Positions 9,356 through 18,514 of a DNA stretch of 64,000 nt are shown piece after piece (the first letter of the stretch is position 1; each line of letters starts with the position of its first letter). The DNA is from Psychrobacter immobilis. GTDB taxonomy: Bacteria > Pseudomonadota > Gammaproteobacteria > Pseudomonadales > Moraxellaceae. Made by a program: the position numbers and the translations under genes. The stretch spans positions 1,054,001 through 1,118,000 of the forward strand of contig NZ_CAJGZV010000001.1 in NCBI RefSeq assembly GCF_904846065.1, in the 5' to 3' direction. The notes below the pieces were generated by a model. The model was not told the DNA's origin. It did no database searches and saw nothing but the letters and a program-made list of their open reading frames with translations.

Positions 9356-10099
9356 ATGTCTGAGATTGACCGAGCAATGATTACCCAAGCAATGATTTTG
9401 GCTGCTGGTAAGGGCACGCGTCTGCGTCCATTGACACTTGATACACCCAAGCCTCTGGTCGAGGTGGGTGGGCAACCGCTTATCGTCTGGCACATTAAAG
9501 CGCTACAAGCAGCTGGTATCACTGATATCACCATTAATGCGTCATGGCTGGCTGATAAGCTGATGGATACACTGGGTGATGGCAGTCAATACGGTGTTAA
9601 ATTACATTGGTCAGTAGAGGATGATGAGCCTCTAGAGACCGCAGGTGGTATTTTTCAAGCGTTACAAACTGGCAAGCTGCGCGATGAGCCATTTATCTTA
9701 GTGAACTCAGATGTATGGACGACTTATGATTTTGCGCAGTTGCGAGATTATAAGCTTGGCGCAGATCAGCGCGCACATCTGTTATTGATTGACAATCCAG
9801 AGCATAATAACGGCGGTGATTTTGCGATCAATAATGGTTTAGCCAGCGAGCAGCCAATTGGTGATGCAGACAAATACACCTTTGCTGGCATTAGTGTGAT
9901 GTCACCACGATTGGTCGATGGGTTGGTATCAGGTCAGTCAGCGGCGTTGGCACCATTGCTCAAGCAAGCGATGATAAAGTTCCAAATCACGGCTGAAATC
10001 ATTTCTGATAATTGGATAGATGTGGGCACGCCTGAACGCTTGGCGCAGGTAAATGAATTTATCAAAAGTAACGGTGTTGATCACCATCAAGGCGCTTAG
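9356..10099 (+). CDS. murU: N-acetylmuramate 1-phosphate uridylyltransferase MurU
   Basis: Converts MurNAc-1-phosphate and UTP to UDP-MurNAc in cell-wall recycling. 247 residues of nucleotidyltransferase fold, with the sugar-nucleotide signature LAAGKGTRLRPLT at residues 15-27, TPKPLVEVGGQPL just after it, NSDVW for metal/nucleotide binding and DNWIDVGTPERL near the C-terminus. AGGAG lies 5 bases before the ATG, which fixes the start. It follows amgK by 115 bases and has its own probable promoter. In Pseudomonas this pathway contributes intrinsic fosfomycin tolerance; whether it does here is inference. Confidence 0.92.
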   Translation: MSEIDRAMITQAMILAAGKGTRLRPLTLDTPKPLVEVGGQPLIVWHIKALQAAGITDITINASWLADKLMDTLGDGSQYGVKLHWSVEDDEPLETAGGIFQALQTGKLRDEPFILVNSDVWTTYDFAQLRDYKLGADQRAHLLLIDNPEHNNGGDFAINNGLASEQPIGDADKYTFAGISVMSPRLVDGLVSGQSAALAPLLKQAMIKFQITAEIISDNWIDVGTPERLAQVNEFIKSNGVDHHQGA

Positions 10100-10141
10100 A
10101 TTAAGATGCCTAATTCTTATTAATCTTATATAAGTAATCAC

Positions 10142-10181
10142 ATAAAAAAACAGCGTCGATGAATCGGCGCTGCTTTTTTAT
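10142..10181. terminator. Bidirectional terminator between murU and the cyd cluster
   Basis: An A-run then CAGCG (10151-10155) pairs with CGCTG (10168-10172) then a T-run. The stem continues through one wobble pair into CGAT/ATCG. It serves murU on plus and the small oxidase-linked gene on minus. Confidence 0.8.
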
Positions 10182-10218
10182 GTGATATAGCCATGGCTAA
10201 GTGGGCTGCAAATGATTG

Positions 10219-10335
10219 CTAGATGCCCATAGCCAACTTGATCAATTGAGCAATCGTAAAAATAACTGCAAACCCTGCTATATATAGCCCAATGAACCAT
10301 GCCCATTGTGACTGTTTCTTACTGAGCTTCTTCAT
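10219..10335 (-). CDS. 38-residue DUF2474/CydX-like membrane peptide
   Basis: Encodes a 38-residue protein with a basic N-terminus (MKKLSKKQSQ) and one membrane helix (WAWFIGLYIAGFAVIFTIAQ) ending LIKLAMGI. AGGAGG sits 6 bases before the ATG, a near-ideal ribosome site for so short a gene. It lies just downstream of cydB, where other bacteria encode single-helix accessory subunits (CydX, CydP, DUF2474). The W-x-x-GLY-x-AG pattern resembles DUF2474. A role in assembly or stability of the cytochrome bd oxidase is inference from position and topology. A terminator-like hairpin separates it from cydB. Confidence 0.8.
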   Translation of the reverse strand: MKKLSKKQSQWAWFIGLYIAGFAVIFTIAQLIKLAMGI

Positions 10336-10365
10336 GCTCGCCTCCTACTACGTGTTAATACGCTT

Positions 10366-10403
10366 TAAAAAGTGTAGCCACTGCTCATATTTGCAGTAGC
10401 CAC
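10366..10403 (-). terminator. Terminator-like hairpin between cydB and the small membrane peptide gene
   Basis: GTAGCCACTGC (10374-10384) and GCAGTAGCCAC (10393-10403) form an 11-bp stem with two wobble pairs on the minus strand, followed there by ACTTTTTAAA. It probably attenuates read-through from cydB into the 38-residue gene. Confidence 0.6.
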
Positions 10404-10426
10404 ATTTTTATATCCTTTGTTTACCC

Positions 10427-11443
10427 TTAGTACATATGCTCATGTCCAGTTTTACCTTTAAAGGTGTAGTAGGCAAAAGCGGTATAACTCAGGATAATCG
10501 GTAGCATTATGACGGCACCAACTAACATAAAGGATAGTGAGGTGTCAGCTGCGGCTGCCTCATAAATCGTCATCTGATACGGCACGATATATGGGAACAT
10601 GGCGAAACAAACCCCGATATAGCCCATCAAAAACAGTGCCACAGTCAATAAGAAAGGACGATATTCGCGCTCGCCACTTAAGTCTTTACGCATCAAGAAA
10701 AATAATAGTAAAACTATAATTGGCATAGGTGCTAGATATAATAGACCTGGAAAGCCAAACCAGCCTTCGAGGGCATTAATGTCTGAAAAATACATAAACG
10801 CTGTGACGACGATCATTGCCACTACTAAAGCAGACAGCATCCAGCCAGACACTTTGCGTGCCCAGACTTGTAGGGTATGCTCAGTTTTGATAATGAGCCA
10901 TGTAGAGCCAAGCAAGGCGTAACCGATAATCATGGCAAAGCCGCACACAATCGAGAAAGGTGTTAACCAATCAAATGGCCCACCAGTATAGAGACGGTTG
11001 CTTGCCTCAAGACCTTGTACAAGCGCCCCAAGCATAATACCTTGAGAGAATGTAGCAACGACTGAACCAACAAAAAAGAAAGTGTCCCATACGTGACGAC
11101 GTGACGATGCTTTGAAGCGAAATTCAAATGCCACACCGCGCATTATTAGACCGAATAGCATAAAAGTAACAGGCAGATAAAGCCCCGTCATAATGATGCC
11201 ATAAGCCACTGGGAAAGCAGCGAACAAGCCGCCACCGCCCAATACTAGCCAAGTCTCGTTACCATCCCAAAACGGGGCTATAGAGTTCATAATGCGGCTA
11301 CGGTTTTTGTCTGAGCCAGCAAAGGGAAACAAGATGCCGCAGCCCAAATCAAAGCCATCAAGCAATACATATATAAAGACGGATAGAGCGATCAGTCCGC
11401 CCCAAATTAAAGGTAAGTCTAATACATCACCGTAGTTAAACAT
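10427..11443 (-). CDS. cydB: Cytochrome bd-type quinol oxidase subunit II
   Basis: Membrane subunit of the bd terminal oxidase, which reduces oxygen to water with electrons from quinol. 338 residues, almost entirely hydrophobic helices (eight or nine). Early CydB motifs are present: LDGFDLGCGILFPF and the block RSRIMNSIAPFWDGNETWLV written in the family's usual spacing. The ATG overlaps the cydA stop by one base (TAATG), so translation is coupled. Length is slightly under the E. coli form (379) and fits the short cyanide-insensitive (Cio) branch. Confidence 0.95.
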   Translation of the reverse strand: MFNYGDVLDLPLIWGGLIALSVFIYVLLDGFDLGCGILFPFAGSDKNRSRIMNSIAPFWDGNETWLVLGGGGLFAAFPVAYGIIMTGLYLPVTFMLFGLIMRGVAFEFRFKASSRRHVWDTFFFVGSVVATFSQGIMLGALVQGLEASNRLYTGGPFDWLTPFSIVCGFAMIIGYALLGSTWLIIKTEHTLQVWARKVSGWMLSALVVAMIVVTAFMYFSDINALEGWFGFPGLLYLAPMPIIVLLLFFLMRKDLSGEREYRPFLLTVALFLMGYIGVCFAMFPYIVPYQMTIYEAAAADTSLSFMLVGAVIMLPIILSYTAFAYYTFKGKTGHEHMY

Positions 11444-12939
11444 TAGCGTAACCCTCCATCATCGACGTCGTTTGCAGGAGTATCTATATCTTCTTCAGTG
11501 CTCTTAGCAGGATTGCTATCGCCACTGAGCGCACGACCTTGGCTTTCGGTCACTGAGTGCTCATAGAAATTATCATCGGCAGGGTCTTCGTACGGTTTTG
11601 GCCCTTGAGCGATCAAGCGTAGAATATAAAAACTGCCTGCACCGAAGACAAATATATAGAGGACAATAAAACCAATCAACGTGGTTGCCACTTGCTGTGC
11701 TGCGAGCGGTGACATACTTTCTGCGGTGCGTATCACACCGTATACGGTCCATGGTTGACGTCCTGTCTCGGTCACAAACCAGCCCGCCAATAATGCGATA
11801 AAGCCAAGTGGCGTCATCATCATCCAAGCACGGTGGAACCAGACACTTTCGGGATTATATTGCTGTTTTTTAAAGTATTTATAGAGACTAAATAAGCCGA
11901 CTAGCACCATTAACATGCCAATACCAACCATGATACGAAATGCCCAGAATACAATCATCACCGGTGGTTGGTCTTCAGGTGCCCAGTTTTTTAGACCTTT
12001 TACTTCCCCATCTAACGAATGGGTAAGAATCAAACCTGAAACATAGGGGATGCTTATTTCATATTTATTGGTTTGGTTTTCTTGGTCAGGAATAGCAAAT
12101 AGGCGTAACGCTGCGCCGCGCTCATCCTCCCAAATACCTTCCATCGCTGCGACTTTGGCTGGCTGATGCTCTAAAGTATTTAGACCATGCTCATCGCCAA
12201 TCAATACTTGAGCAGGTGCGACAAATATAGCCATAATCATGGCCATACCTAGCATGACACGACCATGTTGACGGTGTTCGGTATGCTTTTTAGATTGAAT
12301 ATAATAAGCACCAACCCCGCCAATGACAAAGGCTGTCGTCAAGAATGCCGCTGTCATCATATGAGCATAGCGGTAAGGGAATGAAGGGCTAAAGATGATC
12401 TCAAGCCAATTGGTAGGATATAAAAGACCATCTGCGCCCATCATAAAGCCTTGCGGCGTCTGCATAAAGCTGTTGGCGGCTAAAATCCAAAAGCCTGAAA
12501 TCAGTGTACCAATGGCGACAATGGCAGTGGAAGCAAAGTGCATACGTTTGCTCACGCGCCCCCAACCAAACAGCATAATACCTAAAAAAGACGCTTCTAA
12601 GAAAAACGCGGTCAATACTTCGTAGGCGAGTAGGGGGCCCAAGACGTTACCGGCTTTGTCAGAAAAGACCGCCCAATTAGTACCGAACTGGTAGGACATT
12701 ACTACACCGGATACCACGCCCATACCGAATACCACGGCAAATATTTTGACCCAATGCTTGTAGACTTCAGCATAGATAGGCTCGCCTGTTTTGAGCCAAC
12801 GGAATTCAAGCACCGTTAACCAGCTGGCAAGTCCGATAGAAAAGGCGGGAAAAACAATATGAAACGAGATAACAAAAGCGAATTGGATACGCGCGAGCAT
12901 CAGCGCATCGAGCTGGTCAATCATAAACGTAGCGAACAT
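11443..12939 (-). CDS. cydA: Cytochrome bd-type quinol oxidase subunit I (short Q-loop, Cio-like)
   Basis: Heme-bearing catalytic subunit. 498 residues with H27 in SFHIVFPAF, a histidine in RYAHMMTAAF, a methionine in RIMVGIGMLMV as heme ligands, and the GRQPW motif. The quinol-binding loop runs from GDEHGLNTLEHQPA to GLKNWAPEDQPP and then goes straight into the next helix, lacking the insertion of the long-Q-loop E. coli enzyme. This puts it with CioA-like enzymes. Cyanide insensitivity is typical of that branch but not provable here. AAGGG lies 10 bases before the ATG, a loose ribosome site. Confidence 0.95.
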   Translation of the reverse strand: MFATFMIDQLDALMLARIQFAFVISFHIVFPAFSIGLASWLTVLEFRWLKTGEPIYAEVYKHWVKIFAVVFGMGVVSGVVMSYQFGTNWAVFSDKAGNVLGPLLAYEVLTAFFLEASFLGIMLFGWGRVSKRMHFASTAIVAIGTLISGFWILAANSFMQTPQGFMMGADGLLYPTNWLEIIFSPSFPYRYAHMMTAAFLTTAFVIGGVGAYYIQSKKHTEHRQHGRVMLGMAMIMAIFVAPAQVLIGDEHGLNTLEHQPAKVAAMEGIWEDERGAALRLFAIPDQENQTNKYEISIPYVSGLILTHSLDGEVKGLKNWAPEDQPPVMIVFWAFRIMVGIGMLMVLVGLFSLYKYFKKQQYNPESVWFHRAWMMMTPLGFIALLAGWFVTETGRQPWTVYGVIRTAESMSPLAAQQVATTLIGFIVLYIFVFGAGSFYILRLIAQGPKPYEDPADDNFYEHSVTESQGRALSGDSNPAKSTEEDIDTPANDVDDGGLR

Positions 12940-13442
12940 AAACGGTTACCCTTATCTGTTAGCTGAATAGCGCTGGCTTCCATAAAACGCTCAAGTAACT
13001 GCCCGCAATCGTCTATAGATTAAGGTAAAAAGTAGTACGGGCAATGGCTCAGTGTTGATTAGCGAGCAATCTTAGGGATAGAGTGCGGCTAAGCTAACGA
13101 CTGTTTAGCTGAATTAAGTAATTTATATCCCTATAAATTAATACATTACTGTCAGGTGCTGTCAATATATTATGCGCTTCCCTCGATACACACGCAAGCT
13201 GCGCAACAGATTGGTCGCATACCTGATAGTCATTAAAAACTGCTGAGATAAACCCAGATATATCAGACTAATCGCTTGGGAAAACAAGGTGTTATCAAGT
13301 TTACCTTAATAACAGTAATGTTTTATTTTTGTCCTAGTATAGGCACAAATATCCAACAGAGTACAAAGGTGCAAAGCCATCTGCTTTACTCTTAATTTTA
13401 AAGTGCAAAGACCAGTGCAGTGCTATATGATACAAGCAATCA
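12940..13442. other. cydAB upstream region
   Basis: 503 bases without a gene. It holds the putative cydAB promoter (13138-13165). I looked for an FNR/Anr box (TTGAT-N4-ATCAA) and found only a half-match near 13057. The remainder is AT-rich with nothing else recognised. Confidence 0.4.
13138..13165 (-). promoter_or_regulatory. Putative sigma-70 promoter of cydAB
   Basis: On the minus strand a perfect TTGACA (13160-13165), 16-base spacer, TATTAA (13138-13143). The leader to cydA would be about 190 bases. Confidence 0.5.
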
Positions 13443-15917
13443 TCATTCCTGCAATTGTTTGTGTAAAATCTGGCGCAATGTCAAAATAGTTTGCGGGTTA
13501 GTTTGAATGCTATGACCACCGCTGATAATCGTCTCAGAGGCCGCGCCATCAAGATGAGCGCTAGTATAAGGAACAATACCATCTGAGAGACGTTCAGTTA
13601 GCGCTTGGCTGATATCTTCATTGACGGTGACGGCTGCAACCAGTGGTTGGGCAGAGAGCTTTGAGTTATCAGAAGAGCTACTGGTACCGACTGTCTCATC
13701 TTTGGTGTCTTCTTCTACTGCTTGCGACAAATCAACCTTTGCACCAGCTGGCTGCATTTGCGCCAGTCCTTTAGTAATATCGGCATCATTATTGGCAATG
13801 ATAGAGTGATAGGTCACACGATCATTGATGGTGATGTCTTTCGTCAGCTGTATAAAAGAGGATTTGTCGCTCAGCTGACTTGCGCCATTTTGTAAATATA
13901 ACGCACCCAAAGGATTTTGTGCCAAATCACCTTGCGTGGCAATGGTGGCTAAGTTGTCCGTGACAGTTTTTACCAAACCAACTGGCAAATAGACAATACG
14001 GCGCAGTGCCCGAGTGAACCAGCGATCTGCATAGTCAGTTCCACGAAAAGGCGCTGATAAAAAGACAGCCGTATCTACTTGTGGTAAGGCGTTTAGCTCA
14101 AAGCGTTCTTTTAGCTGATCTTCGCCAAATGATGCTTTAAGTGCGTCACGAATCTTACGTTTTTCACTATCAGACAGCACATTTTGATCGTCTAGTCGAT
14201 CTAGGTCATCGACCAAGTTTTCATCAGATAGCATCATGCGAGCGATAATGGCACCCATACTATGACTGATAATCACGCTGTTTTTGCTGGCGCGATTTTG
14301 TCCTTTAGGATCAGTTTGCTCATAGGTGCTGTTGATTAACTGTTGTATTTGATAACGATTTTCTAAAATAGGCAAATTGGTTGGATAGAATATCTGCCAC
14401 ACTTGATAGTTATCACGCAACTTATCGTCGTTGAGAATATCGTTGGTTAAATTGACCCAAGTGGCAGGGCTAGAAGCCAAACCATGCAGCATAATCAGGA
14501 CGCGCTTATTGGGATCATAAGGCTCAAGCATGAATAATTTGGGCAGTCTGGCCTCTGGCTGGCGAGTGATCAAATTGAGATAACCGACGCCATCTAGCTG
14601 GTTCTCAGACAGCCATAAGCCATAACCTGCAGAAAAGTTAGCCGCCAGTGGATAGTCACTATTAAGGATGTTAACGCTTTCGCTTTGGTATGGGTTGTAT
14701 AAATGAATATCGAGTTTGCGACTGCTTAGTACATCCAATACGCTATCGCCGCTTGGTTCAATCAATCCTGTTAGCAGCAAATGTCCAGTAGGATAGATAC
14801 GCGAACTTGGCTTGCTCTCATCTGTGTCTCCATCTTTCTCATTGGTCAATCGACCTGACAATGATGACACTAATAATTGGCGAATCGTGGTGGTATAGCG
14901 GTCATCCAGTGAGGCCACCAAGCTAATACCTAAGCCTGGGCGTTTGCTGATTGAGTTAAGCCCAGAGAGGCGTAATTCGTAAGTGGAAACCAAGTCTGCT
15001 AGTGCAGAGGTCTGCTTATGTGCATTTTGCAAATAGTTATTTTCATTAGGCAAATAAACACCAAGATCATAATCATCAATTTGTATTTTCATGACGTTGA
15101 CTTGATCAGTCGGTTTGCCCTTGAGCGGTGAGTAATTGGCAATCGCGGCTTGGCTACTGTCATTAAGAGTGCTAGCGGATGTGGGCAAATAATCTACTTT
15201 GGTGCCGCCCATCAACTTATTTGAGCCGTTGGTTGATCTATAAAGCTGGGTTATCACATCATTACTGGCGGCATTATAGATGTCTTGGGTCTGAATATCG
15301 GTGTCATTTGGAATACGGTTCTGTGCCTGAGAGGGGCTTTTGTCTTGATCTGCGCCCTCAAAATCATGCGTCAAACTGTCATAAAATAAATAGGTATAAC
15401 TGGATTTGATAGCATCGAATAATCGCTCTTGATAACCTGTTAGACAGCGATTGGTGTTTTCTTGCTGGACTTTAGCTTCTGTATCTTCTAAAGGTGCATT
15501 GGCATAATAAGGATCAAGTGGCGGGCGAGCCAGCGCATTGCGGCAGTCTTGAGAGGCAGAAAGCTGTCGCGCTTTTGCGTAGTGTAACTCTGCAAAAACT
15601 GCCAAAGCAGGACGGTAGTGTTCATTCAAAATACTGTCAGTCAGCTGAGTGAGGCATAAATCAAACTGCTGCATACAGGCTTGCTCATTGAGCCCTGCCG
15701 ATAAGAGCGCTGATGCCGTATCACTGCTTAGTTTCTTGGTGGTGACGATATTACCGCGCTGCGCAGTAATCGTCTTCGCTGACGCTTGCTTATTCACTGA
15801 TACCGTACTGCACGCAGGTAGTAATGCTACCGCGGCTATCAAGGCGACTGATGTGATCGAAAATGGGGTTTTCTTAGCATGCGTCACCATATTTTTGATA
15901 GGGTTAGCGAAAGTCAT
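13443..15917 (-). CDS. Alpha/beta-hydrolase lipoprotein, lipase-like
   Basis: 824 residues. A lipoprotein signal ends LLPAC (C36), so the protein should be lipid-anchored. The N-terminal half (about 50-460) matches nothing I recognise. The C-terminal half is an alpha/beta-hydrolase: RVLIMLHGLASSPATW gives the oxyanion region, and SHSMG carries the nucleophile S553. The late GGHSIQTNP supplies a plausible catalytic histidine, with the acid before it. A triacylglycerol lipase or esterase at the outer membrane is the best guess; substrate unknown. Codon use looks like the neighbours. The start is uncertain, since ATGs at 15917 and 15890 both lack a good ribosome site. Confidence 0.8.
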   Translation of the reverse strand: MTFANPIKNMVTHAKKTPFSITSVALIAAVALLPACSTVSVNKQASAKTITAQRGNIVTTKKLSSDTASALLSAGLNEQACMQQFDLCLTQLTDSILNEHYRPALAVFAELHYAKARQLSASQDCRNALARPPLDPYYANAPLEDTEAKVQQENTNRCLTGYQERLFDAIKSSYTYLFYDSLTHDFEGADQDKSPSQAQNRIPNDTDIQTQDIYNAASNDVITQLYRSTNGSNKLMGGTKVDYLPTSASTLNDSSQAAIANYSPLKGKPTDQVNVMKIQIDDYDLGVYLPNENNYLQNAHKQTSALADLVSTYELRLSGLNSISKRPGLGISLVASLDDRYTTTIRQLLVSSLSGRLTNEKDGDTDESKPSSRIYPTGHLLLTGLIEPSGDSVLDVLSSRKLDIHLYNPYQSESVNILNSDYPLAANFSAGYGLWLSENQLDGVGYLNLITRQPEARLPKLFMLEPYDPNKRVLIMLHGLASSPATWVNLTNDILNDDKLRDNYQVWQIFYPTNLPILENRYQIQQLINSTYEQTDPKGQNRASKNSVIISHSMGAIIARMMLSDENLVDDLDRLDDQNVLSDSEKRKIRDALKASFGEDQLKERFELNALPQVDTAVFLSAPFRGTDYADRWFTRALRRIVYLPVGLVKTVTDNLATIATQGDLAQNPLGALYLQNGASQLSDKSSFIQLTKDITINDRVTYHSIIANNDADITKGLAQMQPAGAKVDLSQAVEEDTKDETVGTSSSSDNSKLSAQPLVAAVTVNEDISQALTERLSDGIVPYTSAHLDGAASETIISGGHSIQTNPQTILTLRQILHKQLQE

Positions 15918-16237
15918 AGGTGAGTCCAGTTAGTCGTAAAAGCATGATTGAGTCAGTAATTTATAATAAGAAGTGTAGCGTAACTTTTCGCATTAAACTA
16001 TTTTATTTAAATTTCAAAAACACGATTTAAACTTCGATAATTGAATCGAACACGCATTTAAATAAGGTAGACAGCAAGTTGGATTCAATGGAGTTTTGCT
16101 AGACATAAAAAAGCCCCTGACTCTATATTGAAGTAATTTCTATATAAAGTCAGGGGCTTAGTCGAGTCAATCTAGCTTATGGAGCAATCATAGTATTTGG
16201 TAAATTCACTTAATGACATTGAAACACCCAATCGATG
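15918..16237. other. Intergenic region between TPR gene and lipase gene
   Basis: 320 bases, AT-rich. Contains the terminator at 16107-16159. No recognisable promoter for the minus-strand lipase gene was found. Confidence 0.35.
16107..16159 (-). terminator. Terminator downstream of TPR gene
   Basis: Perfect 12-bp stem AAGCCCCTGACT (16111-16122) with AGTCAGGGGCTT (16148-16159). A T-run follows on the minus strand. It ends the 16238-17398 transcript. Confidence 0.85.
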
Positions 16238-17398
16238 TTAAGCACTAGGCTTAACATTGATGTCAGGCGCAGGTATATCCCAAATGTAGAATTTACCCTC
16301 TTCAATAAGTTTGATTTGCTGACGAATGATGTCATTGTTAGGGTTTTTCTGTTCAAGACGACGCAAGCGCTCTAGTGCATTATCGCGGCGATCACTTAAC
16401 AAGTCTGACTGTGCCAAGCTTTGCTCTGCTTCGGTATAGCCAAGAGACACTGCGCGGTCTAGGTATTTTTGACCTTCTTTGAAGCCGCCGCCTTCTGACA
16501 ACATCATGCCATATAAGAAGTTGGCTTCGCCGCTATCAGGTTGCAGTTTAATGGCACGGTCAACATATTTTCCACCACGTATCGTATAGTCTGATCCCAA
16601 ATCTAAGTTACGTCCCATGCCATTGAGTTTAGCGGCACGAATCAATACATCATAAGAGGCATTTGGTGATTCAGCATAAGGCTGTATCCATTCAGCCAAT
16701 ACTTTGATTTTTTCACGCGTATAATGGCGCTGTGAGCGGTTAGGGAAGTTTGGTGGGTAATGACGGGCATTAGGTGAGACGTCTTCGATGAAATCATCAA
16801 GCAAGCTCACGTCTAGCTGATCGTTGTTATTACCGTTTTGCTGAGGAATCAACACAGTCGGTACAAAGCTTACGTCCGACAATTGCACTTGCGGCGTTGG
16901 TATATTGGCAAGCTGACCACTACGCAGGTCGACACCAGTAGCGGTCAATGGACCAGGCTCATAAACTCGAGTGGTGCCAGTGAACTCAGGTATTTTTGGT
17001 GCTGGTACAACATCTTGTGGTTGCAATGTACTCATTGGCGCACGATACGGCTGAGCATTATTTGGCAAAGGAGCGCTTTGTGGAACGCTATTGCTTTGAA
17101 GGTCAGTTGGTTGAGTATTGGCTGTCACCGCCGCAGTCGGTAAAGTACCCTCTTGTGCTGTACTAGCCGCAGTCGGTCGAGCAAGACGAATCACACGTTT
17201 GCTAGAATCCATAGCGCTAGGCACCGATGTGGCAGTAGTATCGGTCTTTGCAGCATCTGTTGCCGCATTGGTTTCTGCCGCATTGACAGGCGCTGATAAT
17301 AGCATGGCACAAGCTGTTGCCAGTGCTGTCAGAGTTGCCAGTTTAGGCGACTTGCTAGACGAACGGGCAGAGAGAGTCGATTGGTTGATGGCTTTCAT
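16238..17398 (-). CDS. Secreted tetratricopeptide-repeat protein of unknown function
   Basis: 386 residues. A signal peptide (hydrophobic LATLTALATACAMLLS, cleavage near VNAAE) leads into about 180 residues rich in Ala, Pro, Thr and Gln. The C-terminal 170 residues contain TPR-like helical repeats: YDVLIRAAKLNGMGRNLDL, AIKLQPDSGEANFLYGMML and YLDRAVSLGYTEAEQSL. TPR scaffolds bind proteins, and here it would do so in the periplasm. No catalytic motif and no diagnostic neighbour were seen. AAGG is about 11 bases before the ATG. A terminator follows immediately, so it is probably monocistronic. Confidence 0.75.
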   Translation of the reverse strand: MKAINQSTLSARSSSKSPKLATLTALATACAMLLSAPVNAAETNAATDAAKTDTTATSVPSAMDSSKRVIRLARPTAASTAQEGTLPTAAVTANTQPTDLQSNSVPQSAPLPNNAQPYRAPMSTLQPQDVVPAPKIPEFTGTTRVYEPGPLTATGVDLRSGQLANIPTPQVQLSDVSFVPTVLIPQQNGNNNDQLDVSLLDDFIEDVSPNARHYPPNFPNRSQRHYTREKIKVLAEWIQPYAESPNASYDVLIRAAKLNGMGRNLDLGSDYTIRGGKYVDRAIKLQPDSGEANFLYGMMLSEGGGFKEGQKYLDRAVSLGYTEAEQSLAQSDLLSDRRDNALERLRRLEQKNPNNDIIRQQIKLIEEGKFYIWDIPAPDINVKPSA

Positions 17399-17677
17399 AA
17401 AAATCGTTACCTTAATTTATTTAGTTGTTATTTAGCAATTGAATGGTTATTAGCTCATGTCTTTGCGGCAAAATCATACAAATTTTTAATACCCTAACAA
17501 ATTCAACTGAGCGCTATCAGTAGTAGGATTGTTAATAGTAACGCGATAGCGTGTACGTTATGCCAGCGACAGCAGGGTAAATGAGCGCAATATCAATAAT
17601 AAAGCGCACTGCTCTTATCATCACAACGCATTTACCATCACAACCTATTGCTCAAAATCTGCTATCACAGATGGCAA

Positions 17678-18322
17678 TTACAAGTGATATGCCGTGGCTT
17701 TCATGCGATTGGCCATCCAGCGCATAGTATGACGTACAGGCGGTGATAACGCTGCGCCGCCACTTGCTAATGCCAGCTCACGATGATGCAACTCTTCAAT
17801 ATCCATTTGTGCCAGTATCTCTTTTGAGCGTTTATCGTGCTCTGGTAATTGGGTGATATGCTCTTGTAAATGTTCGCTGACTTGAGCTTCTGTCTCTGCG
17901 ACGAATCCCAAGCTAAATTCATTAGAGATGGCACCCGCGACTGCGCCAAGACCGAAAGACATGCCATACCATAATGGCGTAAAGACACTGGCATGACTGC
18001 CAAGCTCGTCTAATCGCGTCTCGCACCAGACCAGATGATCGACCTCTTCTTCGGCTGATTGCTGCATGGCTTGCTTGACGCCACTGTCTTTGGCGGCAAA
18101 TGCTTGACCATGATACAGACCTTGCGCGCATACTTCACCAGTATGATTGATACGCATCAATCCGGCGACATGTCGCGCCTCGGTGATAGTGAGCTCAGGA
18201 ATCTCGTCACTGCTGACTGGTAGTGGACGAGTGCTAGGGTTTGAATGTGGTACGACAGCTCGTAATGCCTTATCGACCCCAAGTAACAATTGGTCGACTT
18301 TGGATAAGGGACGCAGGGCCAT
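17678..18322 (-). CDS. coq7: 3-demethoxyubiquinol 3-hydroxylase (Coq7)
   Basis: Di-iron monooxygenase for the last ring hydroxylation of ubiquinone synthesis; it replaces UbiF in many gammaproteobacteria. 214 residues of ferritin-like four-helix fold. Iron ligands are visible as E63 (HTGEVCAQGLY), E93 and H96 (EEEVDHLVWCE), a further glutamate in FVAETEAQV, and the EELHH pair near residue 176. AGGAG lies about 7 bases before the ATG. Ubiquinone made by this step is an electron carrier of the same respiratory chain as the nearby cytochrome bd oxidase. Confidence 0.95.
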   Translation of the reverse strand: MALRPLSKVDQLLLGVDKALRAVVPHSNPSTRPLPVSSDEIPELTITEARHVAGLMRINHTGEVCAQGLYHGQAFAAKDSGVKQAMQQSAEEEVDHLVWCETRLDELGSHASVFTPLWYGMSFGLGAVAGAISNEFSLGFVAETEAQVSEHLQEHITQLPEHDKRSKEILAQMDIEELHHRELALASGGAALSPPVRHTMRWMANRMKATAYHL

Positions 18323-18514
18323 GATTCACTCCTGATGGCTTAAATACGATCATAAAATTAAACTTATCTGTTCTTCTAAAAACATCATCTGTTTTTCTAA
18401 AATAATGATAGTGATTAACGCATAGGTATTACTATAGCAAACAATCTAAATTATCAGCACCAATATTATCCATTTGATAACACACCGATTGCTATAGCAG
18501 CATGTCAATCTTAC

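Noticed and set aside
13050..13075. FNR/Anr box upstream of cydAB
   Set aside because: Only one half-site (TTGAT) matches; the second half does not.
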